A stretch of DNA of 64,000 bases from Paenibacillus paeoniae (GCF_003388735.1 NZ_QUBQ01000001.1:2294001-2358000); one strand, 5' to 3'; counted from the first letter of the stretch, positions 44,938 through 53,220 are shown. The notes: generated by a model from the sequence alone, not told the origin. Program-made: numbers and translations.

Positions 44938-45520
44938 TTAAGTCGGTTTGAACGTCTTATTCCTGCTCTCTCAGCTGCTTCCATACTCTTAAGTCGATGT
45001 GAACGTCTTATTCCCCAAAAACCAGCTTTACTCTGCTTTTAAGTCGGTTTGAACGACCTACTCCTACTCTCTCAGCTGCTTCCATACTCTTAAGTCGATG
45101 TGAACGTCTTATTCCCCAATAACCGGCTTCACTCTGCTTTTAAGTCGGTTTGAACGACCTATTCCTGCTCTCTCAGCCGCTTCCATACTCTTAAGTCGAT
45201 ATGAACGTCTTATTCCCCAAAAACCAGCTTTACTCTGCTTTTAAGTCGGTTTGAACGTCTTACTCCTGCTCTCTCAGCCACCGCCTTACTCTTAAGTCGA
45301 TGTGAGCGACTTAATCCCAAAAAAAACCGGCTTCACTCTGCTTTTAAGTCGGTTTGAGCGTCTTATTCCTGCTCTCTCAGCCACCGCCTTACTCTTAAGT
45401 CGATGTGAACGTCTTATTCCCCAATAATCGGCTTCACTCTGCTTTTAAGTCGGTTTGAACGTCTTATTCCTATCCTCTCAGCCGCTGCATTCATTTTAGT
45501 CGCTCTCACCGTCTTATCTC
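44938..45520. repeat. Array of ~101-bp dimeric tandem repeats
   Basis: TTAAGTCGGTTTGA-type unit starts fall at 44938, 45039, 45140, 45241, 45344 and 45445, a period of 101 (once 103). Each unit contains two related ~50-bp halves: one starting TTAAGTCGGTTTGAACG and one TTAAGTCGATGTGAACG. Each continues CGTCTTATTCC but is followed by a different spacer. The core is an imperfect palindrome (AAGTCG-N7-CGTCTT); one copy near 45294 is perfect (AAGTCG-N7-CGACTT). Stop codons occur in each unit in the sampled frames, so it is not coding. The flanks 44830-44937 and 45521-45726 hold nothing else recognised. Confidence 0.93.
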
Positions 45521-45726
45521 ACGTCTCAAATTGTATGTTCGCATTAAGGTTCCTCGATCACTGTTAACTCTCTCTCAAAGGAGCCCGCTTTACCTGATCA
45601 AAGCACTGAGCAATTTTGAACGCTCTTCCCCTGCCGGCACCAATTCAAAATACAATTCTGTATAAATGACCCACTCTCACCATAATTACCTTATCCATTG
45701 CACCAAAAAATAACCTTGACTCTACG

Positions 45727-46383
45727 CTAACGTATTTGCTGCAATGCCCCTTCACAAAGGACATACTCATGATTTCTTTGTTTTAAAGGGCGCACAGGTT
45801 GTATAAGTTGCTTTTCTATCAGAGCAGTAATTGATCTCTTGCTAAAATCACGTTTCTTCCCCAAACAATCGCAGATATCCTTCAGTCGAAAGGGTCTGTT
45901 CAAACGTGCGACGTATCGAATAATCTCACACTCATAAAGTGTAATTGCATTGCCGCTGCTGCTGTATCTCCCAAGTAATTCATAAACATAACTTCTGCAA
46001 ATTGCCGACTTTTTATCGAGTTCATCCCAGCTAAACGGAGCATAAACGTAACCCTTCAACAACATTGTCCGTACCCGACTCTTTTCAAAATTAAATCGAT
46101 CCCTGGTTATCAACTCAACATGAGCACTATATCCATCACACTCAAACGCGATACGATACGGTTTGTAAAACGCATCAATAAACATACTCACACCGTTCGA
46201 ACTCTTCATCTCATATTCAAGCTCGAAACCATCGAAGCTTCGAAAAATCGGCCAGATTACCTCCCGAAGCAACTTGACCGTACCTGTCAAATCACGTTCC
46301 AACATCTCTAGCCTTCTGGGGCTTGCCTTGCTTTTTTGTTCTACTAAGAACGCTTCAAACTGCTTTTCGAACAATGTATCCAT
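45727..46383 (-). CDS. PD-(D/E)XK nuclease-like protein with C-terminal winged helix
   Basis: A 218-residue soluble protein. The middle (about residues 65-140) resembles DUF559/VSR-type nucleases: a strand with FIDAFYKPYRIAFECDGYSAH supplying Asp and Glu-x-Asp, then ESRVR-type basic helix (FEKSRVRTMLLKGY) and a strand ending YAPFSWDEL. The C-terminal ~65 residues (ITLYECEIIRYVARLNRPF, then KRSITALIEKQLIQPVRPL) look like a winged helix. So it may bind and cut or nick DNA; this is by eye only. ATG 46383 with GGAGG nine bases ahead is preferred over 46455. It ends about 200 bp from the repeat array. Confidence 0.72.
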   Translation of the reverse strand: MDTLFEKQFEAFLVEQKSKASPRRLEMLERDLTGTVKLLREVIWPIFRSFDGFELEYEMKSSNGVSMFIDAFYKPYRIAFECDGYSAHVELITRDRFNFEKSRVRTMLLKGYVYAPFSWDELDKKSAICRSYVYELLGRYSSSGNAITLYECEIIRYVARLNRPFRLKDICDCLGKKRDFSKRSITALIEKQLIQPVRPLKQRNHEYVLCEGALQQIR

Positions 46384-46415
46384 CCACCATTGCCTCCTTA
46401 ACATACTCTCAACGC

Positions 46416-46456
46416 AAAAATGCGCTGTCAGCCTCTTATGAGACGAACAGCGCATT
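46416..46456 (-). terminator. Terminator hairpin in the leader of the nuclease-like gene
   Basis: On the minus strand AATGCGCTGT pairs with ACAGCGCATT (inner TCTC/GAGG) and is followed by TTTTTG. It lies between the promoter at 46485-46513 and the ribosome binding site at about 46397, so it may act as an attenuator. Confidence 0.7.
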
Positions 46457-46484
46457 CTTTACGCGGATGTATTTATTTGCTTCG

Positions 46485-46513
46485 ATTGTACATGAGTTGC
46501 CGGAAGCATTCAA
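46485..46513 (-). promoter_or_regulatory. Sigma-A promoter of the nuclease-like gene
   Basis: On the minus strand TTGAAT (46513-46508) and TACAAT (46490-46485) are 17 bases apart; transcription would begin near 46478. The rest of the gap to the lipoprotein (46514-46850) shows only a short GTTTCTCGCG direct repeat and no recognised gene. Confidence 0.65.
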
Positions 46514-46850
46514 TGTTAAGTTTCTCGCGAGTTTCTCGCGCACTAATCTGTAGGTGCTTATCTCTATGTGCTTCAAAAAAAGGATTCTACCCATTCCCAA
46601 ACGAATTAATCCAGAAAGTGCTTCACTAGCTTATTAAGTTGCTCCACTCAAATGTTCAAAATAGCAGCCAATAAAGTCATCGCAAAATAATCGACGAAAA
46701 TAGGACAACGATCGGAGTGATCAAGTATAGCATCACACACTGGAACGAGTGCAAAAATGTATAACGCTAGGCCCACTCTCCAAAATCGCACGAATCATTT
46801 TATATCAAGCATCCAACTACCATCTTACCTATACTGGAGGTCAGCTCACT

Positions 46851-47279
46851 GTGATTAGACATTGGTCAAAACTGTTTCTGCTACTCACCATACTCAGCTT
46901 ATTCTCCGCATGCAGTCATTCTAAACCCAACACTCCTATTCAGTCAGAAAAACAGCTCTATCCATTCTATCCCGGCGACTTGAGTAAGGCCGACGAAATT
47001 CGGATTCGCAGCGGCTCGACAGGAGAACTGCACACATATACGGATCAGAACCAAGTCCAACTGTGGCTGGAGAGCATCCGAGATATTCCCTTCTTCGCTG
47101 CACCTGACCGGGAAGACAGCGTCGGGTACTTATATCATGTGTATATTCTAGAGCAAGGGGAAGAAACGCTTTCCTTCTATACGGCCTCCATAGGCAACCA
47201 TTACTTTACTGATTCCGAGGAACTTCGCTCCAAAATTGAACAATTATTGTTGCTTCCAGCCACCTCAATCGCAATATGA
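46851..47279 (+). CDS. Small lipoprotein, unknown function
   Basis: A 142-residue protein with a basic N-terminus, hydrophobic signal (LFLLLTILSLFSAC) and lipobox cysteine near residue 20, so likely lipid-anchored outside the membrane. The mature part (IRIRSGSTGELHTYTDQNQV, then LYHVYILEQGEETLSFYTASIGNHYFTD) looks like a small beta-rich domain of the kind seen in secreted Bacillus proteins of unknown role. Translation probably starts at GTG 46851, ten bases after GGAGG; the upstream ATG at 46749 would bury the signal sequence. Confidence 0.7.
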   Translation: MIRHWSKLFLLLTILSLFSACSHSKPNTPIQSEKQLYPFYPGDLSKADEIRIRSGSTGELHTYTDQNQVQLWLESIRDIPFFAAPDREDSVGYLYHVYILEQGEETLSFYTASIGNHYFTDSEELRSKIEQLLLLPATSIAI

Positions 47280-47298
47280 CCTGCCCCATAAACATAAC

Positions 47299-47328
47299 AA
47301 AGGCTCCCTGATCACAGGGAGCCTTCTT
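47299..47328. terminator. Bidirectional terminator
   Basis: AAGGCTCCCTG pairs with CAGGGAGCCTT around a four-base loop, between the lipoprotein gene and the convergent cold-shock gene. Confidence 0.88.
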
Positions 47329-47366
47329 CATACGATTAACTTGTTGCTTGCATCCGACCGATAAAC

Positions 47367-47564
47367 CTATAGTTTATGGACGTTGGCCGCTTGAGCGCCG
47401 CGGTTTCCTTCTGTTACATCGAATTCGACCGCCTGGCCTTCCTCCAGTGATTTAAAGCCTTCGCTTTGAATCGCGGAGAAATGTACAAACACATCTTCCC
47501 CGTCCTCCACTTGGATGAAACCGTAGCCTTTTTCTGCATTAAACCATTTTACTGTACCTTTCAA
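47367..47564 (-). CDS. Cold-shock protein (CspA/CspB family)
   Basis: A 65-residue OB-fold RNA chaperone. RNP1 is KGYGFIQV and RNP2 is VFVHFSAI, with the usual FNAEKGYGF start and a GAQAANV end. The frame begins at TTG 47564, nine bases after AGGAGG. An out-of-frame ATG only two bases after AGGAGG opens a ten-codon ORF overlapping the start, which could affect translation. The leader (47565-47661) is short for a classic cold-shock thermosensor. Confidence 0.95.
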   Translation of the reverse strand: MKGTVKWFNAEKGYGFIQVEDGEDVFVHFSAIQSEGFKSLEEGQAVEFDVTEGNRGAQAANVHKL

Positions 47565-47661
47565 CGTTCATGACCTCCTAAATGTTCCGCTGATTGCATC
47601 AGCGTGAGATCATTATACCGAGTTGAAAATAAAATTGCAATTTCAGTAAAAAATGGTTCGT

Positions 47662-48375
47662 TTATGCCTTCTTTGTAATGGTAATCATACGATCGGAACC
47701 TGGAATGAACGGCAATCCCGATTCGAGGATTTCCGGCGTTCCTCCGGCTTGCCGCACAGCCTCCATTAATTCCTCCAGCTTCGCATACGGCTCCCATTTT
47801 AGCGATAGTAATGGATATACACGAATGATGCCACCAGGTCTGCATACACGCATCAGCTCGCGAATCGACGCTTTATGGAAGTCATACCCGAACTGCTCCA
47901 CGTACAAAAAAAGAAAATGACTGCATAACACTAACGAAAAACGATTATCATCAAATGGCAACTCCGGCAACGATCCGCCGATATAGCGGTGTCCCCCTTC
48001 AGTTGATGCCACATGTTCCTCAAATAACTTTAGCGACTTTTCTCTGCCGCTGCGATGGTTCTCTATGGAACCGTAATAACTCCAGTCAAACCGTTCCTTG
48101 AGTCCATCCAGTTTGGCCGTAGACACCGCGATCTCCTCGCGTGCCTCTTCAACCCATGCTCCTATATCTCCTGAATAACGGGGATCGGCAGCCATCGCTT
48201 CATATCCTTTTTTTCTGGCCTCTGCCGTAAAAGATGAACCGCCGCCTGCAACATCCAAGATAGGTCCTGCCGCAAGCTCTTCTTTCTTCAATTGAAACAT
48301 GGCCTGATACTCTGCGAATCCTCTGCACGTCATGGCGACGCCTACTTGCTCATAAAACGTTTTTGACATGTCCAT
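47662..48375 (-). CDS. Class I SAM-dependent methyltransferase
   Basis: A 237-residue protein with a Rossmann methyltransferase domain. Motif I is LDVAGGGSSFTAEA, motif II has AADPRY, and the motif IV region is FSLVLCSHFLFLY, followed by LMRVCRPGGIIRVYP. A charged insertion of about 60 residues lies between motifs II and IV. The substrate is unknown. ATG 48375 lies very close to GAGGAG; the third residue Met (48369) has better spacing of about eight. Confidence 0.87.
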   Translation of the reverse strand: MDMSKTFYEQVGVAMTCRGFAEYQAMFQLKKEELAAGPILDVAGGGSSFTAEARKKGYEAMAADPRYSGDIGAWVEEAREEIAVSTAKLDGLKERFDWSYYGSIENHRSGREKSLKLFEEHVASTEGGHRYIGGSLPELPFDDNRFSLVLCSHFLFLYVEQFGYDFHKASIRELMRVCRPGGIIRVYPLLSLKWEPYAKLEELMEAVRQAGGTPEILESGLPFIPGSDRMITITKKA

Positions 48376-48529
48376 CTCTCCTCATCTCTGCTCGTCTCAA
48401 CTCGTCTCATCCTAGCGCAAACTTGTGCTGGAATGTTGCCATCTCAGCCGCTTCTTATTGCTTAGCGTCTTCATAATGGCTATCATGGTAACTATACCAT
48501 AATTAACTTAGGTGAAGGTGGAAAATTTT

Positions 48530-48763
48530 ATGTTTAAAAAACATCAAATCTACAAACAAGACAATTACAATATGTTGACTGTAGAGGTTCAGGGCAAAAC
48601 GCTGATCATTCGTGAAATATCCGATCAATGGGGCGAGGAATGTCATACTTTTATCAGCCGTCCAGAAATGATGCATTGGGCTGAAAATCGCTTCCGTGCG
48701 GAAAAATTCGAAGGTAGAGAAGAAGAACTGCAAGCCATCATGGACGCTTTCCGTGAGGTATAG
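48530..48763 (+). CDS. Small conserved protein (77 residues), unknown
   Basis: A soluble acidic protein (MFKKHQIYKQDNY start) with strand-like segments (MLTVEVQGKTLIIREI) and a C-terminal helix (EGREEELQAIMDAF). No family was recognised. ATG 48530 with AAGGTGG nine bases ahead is preferred over GTG 48512, which has no site. It probably stands alone: divergent from the methyltransferase and 120 bases before the next small gene. Confidence 0.62.
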   Translation: MFKKHQIYKQDNYNMLTVEVQGKTLIIREISDQWGEECHTFISRPEMMHWAENRFRAEKFEGREEELQAIMDAFREV

Positions 48764-48883
48764 AGCCTTTTTACGACATTCCGTTCTGGTATCCCCCTGC
48801 AAATAAAAGGGATTGACCGCTGCGGCAGCGAACATAACGATACACCTGTACGCATAGAAACGTTAGGAGGCAATCAGATCAAC

Positions 48884-49075
48884 ATGGATCCAATGACATC
48901 TTCCGTTATCTTTATTATTGCGGCATTTTCCCTCGGAGCCGTCATCGTCATGAAACGAGATACCTTGCCGCCCAAGTTGCGCCGCGGAATGGCGATCATC
49001 TCGATCGCTATGATTGCGTTCGCTTTTTTCCTCATTGTGTACAGCTTGTTCACGATGGGCTCGGACGCAACTTAG
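48884..49075 (+). CDS. Small two-helix membrane protein (63 residues)
   Basis: Two predicted transmembrane helices (VIFIIAAFSLGAVIVM and MAIISIAMIAFAFFLIVYSL) are joined by a basic loop (KRDTLPPKLRRG), likely cytoplasmic. No function recognised. AGGAGG lies 13 bases before the ATG. It precedes the oligoendopeptidase gene on the same strand. Confidence 0.68.
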   Translation: MDPMTSSVIFIIAAFSLGAVIVMKRDTLPPKLRRGMAIISIAMIAFAFFLIVYSLFTMGSDAT

Positions 49076-49153
49076 TTTTTCGAAAAAATGGCATAACTTT
49101 CAACTCGACAGGGCATAGTATGGGCAAACTGTGTCTTGCGAGGTGATCTTTAC

Positions 49154-49273
49154 ATGAAATGGATACCCCTAGTGCTTGCGCTATCCTTAACTCAAGGCGC
49201 GGCAGCCCAGCCGGCAATTCCTCAGGAAACCGGCCATAAGCAATCCATCCCATCTATATCGAGGAGGAATACG
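49154..49273 (+). other. In-frame upstream extension of pepF with signal peptide-like sequence
   Basis: From ATG 49154, forty codons run without a stop directly into pepF. They begin MKWIPLVLALSLTQGAAAQ, a convincing short signal peptide with an AxA cleavage site. The ATG has AGGTGATC seven bases or so ahead, matching extended SD pairing. A second, stronger SD (GAGGAGG) precedes the conventional pepF start at 49274. Both starts may be used. Confidence 0.5.
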
Positions 49274-51076
49274 ATGAATCACGTACCGAAACGTTCCGAA
49301 ACTGCGGTCGAAAACCGCTGGAAGCTGGAAGATTTGTTCGCTAATCAATCATCTTGGGACCAAGAATATGCCAAGGCTAAGGAATTGATCAAAAAAGCTG
49401 ACCAGTTCCAAGGCAAGCTGAGCGATCCTGCCCAGCTTCAGGCTTGTTTCGAGCTGGAAGACGAGCTATCCCTCCACGTTGAGAGACTTTATGTATATGC
49501 TAATATGCGCCATCACGAAGATACTGCAGAACCTGTTAATCAGGCTCTTTCCGACAAATCAAAAAAACTCAGCGTGGAGACCGGCGAAGCGTTGTCGTTC
49601 GTAACACCTGAGGTGCTAAGCCTCTCCGACAGCGAGCTGGATGCGATGATCAACAATGAATCGCTTGCAAAATACCGCCATACGCTCGAAGAGATGAGAC
49701 GGCAGAAAGCTCATATTTTGTCCAAAAACGAAGAAGCGCTTATGGCTCAGGTCGGCAATATCAGCTCTGCTCCCGGCACGATCTTCGGCATGCTGAACAA
49801 TGCGGATTTGAAATTCCCTAAAGTGAAAAACGAAGCTGGTGAAGAAGTCGAGCTGTCACATGGGCGCTACATTCAGTTTCTGGAAAGCAAAAACCGCGAT
49901 GTGCGCCGCGAAGCGTTCAAAGCGATGTACGATACATACGGCAGGCTGAAAAACACGATGGCCTCCACTTTGAACGCCAACGTGAACAAAAACGTATTTT
50001 ATGCCAAGGCGCGCAAATACGACTCTGTGCTCGGCATGTCCCTCTACGGTGACAACATTCCGAAGGAAGTGTATACGAATCTAGTCGATACGATTCATAA
50101 GCATCTTCCACTCATGCACCGTTATATGGAGCTTCGCAAACGTCTGCTTGGACTAGATGAGCTGCATATGTACGACTTGTTCGCTCCGCTTGTAGACGAG
50201 TTTGATATGGAAATCAGCTTCGAGGAAGCGAAGAAAACGATCAGCGAAAGTTTGAAGCCGCTGGGCCAAGACTATCTGAACGTGTTGCAAGAGGGCTTTG
50301 ATCAAGGCTGGATTGATGTTTATGAGAATGAAGGCAAACGCAGCGGCGCATACAGCTGGGGCGCATTCGGCACACATCCTTACGTGCTGTTGAACCACAA
50401 AGACAACTTGAACAGCATGTTTACGCTAACGCATGAGATGGGCCATGCTCTACACTCGTACTACTCCGATACGACTCAAAACTATCGGGACGCGCAATAT
50501 ACGATTTTCTTGGCAGAGGTGGCATCTACGCTGAATGAAGCGTTGCTGATGGATTATTTGCTCGGGAAGTCAACCGATGCGAAGGAAAAAATGTATCTGC
50601 TCACGTATTACGCAGACCAATTCCGTACGACAGTGTTCCGCCAGACGATGTTCGCAGAGTTTGAAAAGATTGTTCATGAGCGTTCGGAAGCGGGCGAATC
50701 GCTGACGCCTCAAGAATTGAGCAAAATCTATTACGACCTGAACAAGCTATATTATGGCCCTGGCATGGTTGTGGACCAGGATATCGAAATGGAATGGGCG
50801 CGTATCCCTCACTTCTACACCAGCTTCTATGTGTACAAATACGCGACTGGCTTCTCTGCGGCTACCAGCTTCTCAAAGCAGATTTTGGACGAGGGCGCTC
50901 CAGCTGTTGAACGCTACCTCGGTTTCTTGAAGAGCGGCGGCAGCGACTTCTCGATCAACATCCTGAAAAAAGCCGGCGTCGACATGTCCTCTCCTGAGCC
51001 AATCGAGCAGGCGATGAGCGTGTTCGAAGAGCTAATTGCGCAAATGGAGCAGCTTACGAGCAACAAAGCGAAGTAA
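49274..51076 (+). CDS. pepF: Oligoendopeptidase F (M3 family)
   Basis: A 600-residue zinc metallopeptidase cleaving peptides of about 7-17 residues. The zinc motif HEMGH is around residue 387, in LTHEMGHALHSYYSD, followed by the family segment TIFLAEVASTLNE with the third ligand Glu. The N-terminal helical domain (KRSETAVENRWKLEDLF start) is as in other PepF proteins, and the length from 49274 fits the family. GAGGAGG lies seven bases ahead. The upstream signal-like extension is described separately. Confidence 0.94.
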   Translation: MNHVPKRSETAVENRWKLEDLFANQSSWDQEYAKAKELIKKADQFQGKLSDPAQLQACFELEDELSLHVERLYVYANMRHHEDTAEPVNQALSDKSKKLSVETGEALSFVTPEVLSLSDSELDAMINNESLAKYRHTLEEMRRQKAHILSKNEEALMAQVGNISSAPGTIFGMLNNADLKFPKVKNEAGEEVELSHGRYIQFLESKNRDVRREAFKAMYDTYGRLKNTMASTLNANVNKNVFYAKARKYDSVLGMSLYGDNIPKEVYTNLVDTIHKHLPLMHRYMELRKRLLGLDELHMYDLFAPLVDEFDMEISFEEAKKTISESLKPLGQDYLNVLQEGFDQGWIDVYENEGKRSGAYSWGAFGTHPYVLLNHKDNLNSMFTLTHEMGHALHSYYSDTTQNYRDAQYTIFLAEVASTLNEALLMDYLLGKSTDAKEKMYLLTYYADQFRTTVFRQTMFAEFEKIVHERSEAGESLTPQELSKIYYDLNKLYYGPGMVVDQDIEMEWARIPHFYTSFYVYKYATGFSAATSFSKQILDEGAPAVERYLGFLKSGGSDFSINILKKAGVDMSSPEPIEQAMSVFEELIAQMEQLTSNKAK

Positions 51077-51361
51077 CACTCTGCGCGCCTAGAAGCGGCT
51101 TGCCTAGTTAGGTGGTCGTCGATGGGTTCGCTGAGGAAGGCCTTCACTATCCGCATATGTGGAAGTGAGGGTCTTTTTGTATGGAGTTTTGTACAAGAGG
51201 TAGAGCCGGACCATCTTTGGTTTGGTAGTAGCTCAATGAGAAAAAGTACATGGGAAAGGACTGTTGTTGTTATAGTTAGTTTCTGCTCAAACTTTTCATA
51301 AGCTTGTGGTCGTTTCGGCTTCCATAGAGGGCGTATGTTACACAATAATAGTTTGGCTGAT

Positions 51362-51490
51362 AGCAAGCATAAACGGACACCACTGACCTCTGCACATCAC
51401 TCTCACCAAGCAAAAAAGCAACTTCTACACGCTGGCGAATCACTCCCGCCAAGCAGAAAAACGGCTTCTCCACGCCGGCACATGAAGCAT
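51362..51490. repeat. Three degenerate 43-bp tandem repeats
   Basis: Copies start at 51362, 51405 and 51448, each beginning with a GCAAGCA/CCAAGCA word followed by A-rich sequence; copies two and three share CTTCT-CACGC-GGC. The third copy provides the left arm of the terminator at 51461-51511. The rest of the gap 51077-51361 shows nothing recognised. Confidence 0.6.
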
Positions 51491-51511
51491 GTGCCAGCGG
51501 GAGAAGCCGCT
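51461..51511 (-). terminator. Terminator after the DUF92 gene
   Basis: On the minus strand CGGCTTCTCCCGC...GGCACATG pairs with CATGTGCC...GGAGAAGCCG (one or two mismatches) and is followed by TTTTTCTG. Confidence 0.8.
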
Positions 51512-51516
51512 TGTGT

Positions 51517-52380
51517 TTAGAGAAGCTGGCCAATGGCGAAGGCCAGCAGGCCAGCGATGAGCGACGACAGGAGGTTCACCCTGTCGTTGTCCAGCGCGGC
51601 GAAGCCGCGTATGTGCCGGGTCGGGCTGCCGCAATGCCCGGCCCTCTCCGTCTCGCTGCCGCATACCTGGCAGCGATACATGGCCTGGCCCGTCGCGCCG
51701 AGCAGCGAATCGGCGAAGGCGCCGGCCAGGCCAGCCGCGGCTGCTACGGCGATCAGTCCCGCCGCAGCATAGCCGCCTCCCCCCGCAGCCGCTTCGCCAG
51801 GCTGCGGGACAATCAGCAGCAGCGCTGCCACGGCGCCGATGAATGCGGCGCCGCCAAGCGCTGCTGCGCTGCCGAGCGGCGTAACTCCGCCGCTCGTGCC
51901 GGTCACTACCCGCTTGCCGCTCACGATCGATCGCGGCACCGAGCGGCTGAGCGCGCCGATCTCGGTCGCCCATGTATCGGCGTTGACCGAAGCCATGACG
52001 CCTATGTAGGCGAGCAGCCAGCCGTCATGGGGAAACAAGGCATGAAGAACGCACAGCACAAGGCCTGCGCCGCCGTTGGCCCATACTTGTCCGGCATCGC
52101 GGCGTCCGCCTTTGGCGTACTTCGCCTCGGCATCCCGTTTGGACCTTGCATGGCGCTTCCACTTCGACCAAAACGTAGACGAAATAAAAAAAGCGATCAG
52201 CACACCGAACCATACCGGCTCGCCAAAGGCAACAAATCCCGTCCCCATCGCCAGCGCAGACCAAGCTCCCGATCCCGACAATGCGCGGGCGCGGTAGGCT
52301 GCTGCGGCAGCGAGACCGCTGCCCAGCAGACCGATAAGCAGCCTCAGCCACCATTCATCGATAAATCCGACCATGTGCAT
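51517..52380 (-). CDS. DUF92 membrane protein
   Basis: A 287-residue, very hydrophobic protein with about six transmembrane helices. DUF92 signature segments are ASVNADTWATEIG, GTSGGVTPLG and GAFADSLLGATGQAMY, then a CQVCGSETERAGHCG cysteine pair region and NDRVNLLSS. DUF92 includes plant VTE6 (phytyl-phosphate kinase), so lipid-phosphate kinase activity is conceivable. GC content is higher than in neighbours. The third codon ATG (52374) has better SD spacing (GAAGGG) than 52380. It is the last gene of an operon with GDPD and CapA. Confidence 0.88.
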   Translation of the reverse strand: MHMVGFIDEWWLRLLIGLLGSGLAAAAAYRARALSGSGAWSALAMGTGFVAFGEPVWFGVLIAFFISSTFWSKWKRHARSKRDAEAKYAKGGRRDAGQVWANGGAGLVLCVLHALFPHDGWLLAYIGVMASVNADTWATEIGALSRSVPRSIVSGKRVVTGTSGGVTPLGSAAALGGAAFIGAVAALLLIVPQPGEAAAGGGGYAAAGLIAVAAAAGLAGAFADSLLGATGQAMYRCQVCGSETERAGHCGSPTRHIRGFAALDNDRVNLLSSLIAGLLAFAIGQLL

Positions 52381-52389
52381 CCCTTCATT

Positions 52390-53190
52390 CTACTTATTCG
52401 GCTTAAATCCGAACCACTTTTTCGGACCTTCCAGCATTCGTTTGCCCAATGGTCTTATTCCGGATTCCGATACCGTCTCCCGCCAGCGGTCAGGATAGTT
52501 CGTACAGATGAGAAGATCGGGATCAAGCGCCGCCACATTGCGCATATTGCGTTTGTCATTTACCGTCCATGCCATCGTCTGAATGCCCGCTTCGTTCAGC
52601 AGCGCCATTCTGGCGGGATTCAGCTTGGCATACCCGATGGACAAAAAATCAGACTTAAGCTCACGAAGCTCATGAAGAAGCGTATTCCGCCAGCCATCCA
52701 AAATAAGTCCGATCCGAACCCCATCCGACAGCTTGCGAAGCCGCTGAAGCGTGCCGAGATGGAAGGAGGTAAGAACCACATCATCCATCTTGCCATGTTC
52801 GTAAATGCTCTCCAGCACCTTCTCCGCGATATGAGGATAACGTATGCCATCCGTCTTCAGCTCAATATTCAGCTTGACACGGCCCGCCGACTCACGCAGC
52901 ACATCGTCCAGCGTAGGTATCGATTCTCCCTTGAACTCCGGAGAAAACCAGCCCCCCGCATCCAGCGAAGCCAGCTCCGCCGCTGTCCAGTCGCGAACCT
53001 CTCCTCGGCCATTCGTCGTTCGTCTCAGCTTGTAATCATGAATGACGACAGGCACGGCGTCCCTGCTTAACTGAACGTCAAGCTCGATCCAATCCACATC
53101 CGGCGCTTCAAACGCCATGCGGAACGCCGCCATCGTATTTTCCGGCGCACGGCCGGACCAGCCCCGATGCGCAACGCACGGGTTATTCAT
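52390..53190 (-). CDS. Glycerophosphodiester phosphodiesterase
   Basis: A 266-residue TIM-barrel phosphodiesterase releasing glycerol-3-phosphate from glycerophosphodiesters. Active-site and metal residues appear in AHRGWSGRAPENT, WIELDVQLSRD and VVIHDYKLRRTTNGRGEV, with LNIELKTDG further on. There is no signal peptide, so it is cytoplasmic. The start follows GGAAGGGACTTGC. It lies 30 bases after CapA and nine before DUF92, so all three probably share a transcript, perhaps linked to envelope lipid turnover. Confidence 0.93.
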   Translation of the reverse strand: MNNPCVAHRGWSGRAPENTMAAFRMAFEAPDVDWIELDVQLSRDAVPVVIHDYKLRRTTNGRGEVRDWTAAELASLDAGGWFSPEFKGESIPTLDDVLRESAGRVKLNIELKTDGIRYPHIAEKVLESIYEHGKMDDVVLTSFHLGTLQRLRKLSDGVRIGLILDGWRNTLLHELRELKSDFLSIGYAKLNPARMALLNEAGIQTMAWTVNDKRNMRNVAALDPDLLICTNYPDRWRETVSESGIRPLGKRMLEGPKKWFGFKPNK

Positions 53191-53220
53191 GCAAGTCCCT
53201 TCCTTTCTCCGTTATCCATC

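Noticed and set aside
44938-45520. CRISPR array
   Set aside because: The alternating half-units recur with the same intervening sequences, so there are no unique spacers, the period is about 101 bp, and no cas genes are near.
45727-46383. Transposase or IS element beside the repeat array
   Set aside because: The protein lacks a DDE or HUH pattern and no terminal inverted repeats or target duplications flank it.
51511-53070. Long + strand open frame (519 codons) over DUF92 and GDPD genes
   Set aside because: Antisense to two well-supported genes in locally GC-rich DNA where stop codons are rare; no recognisable domain.
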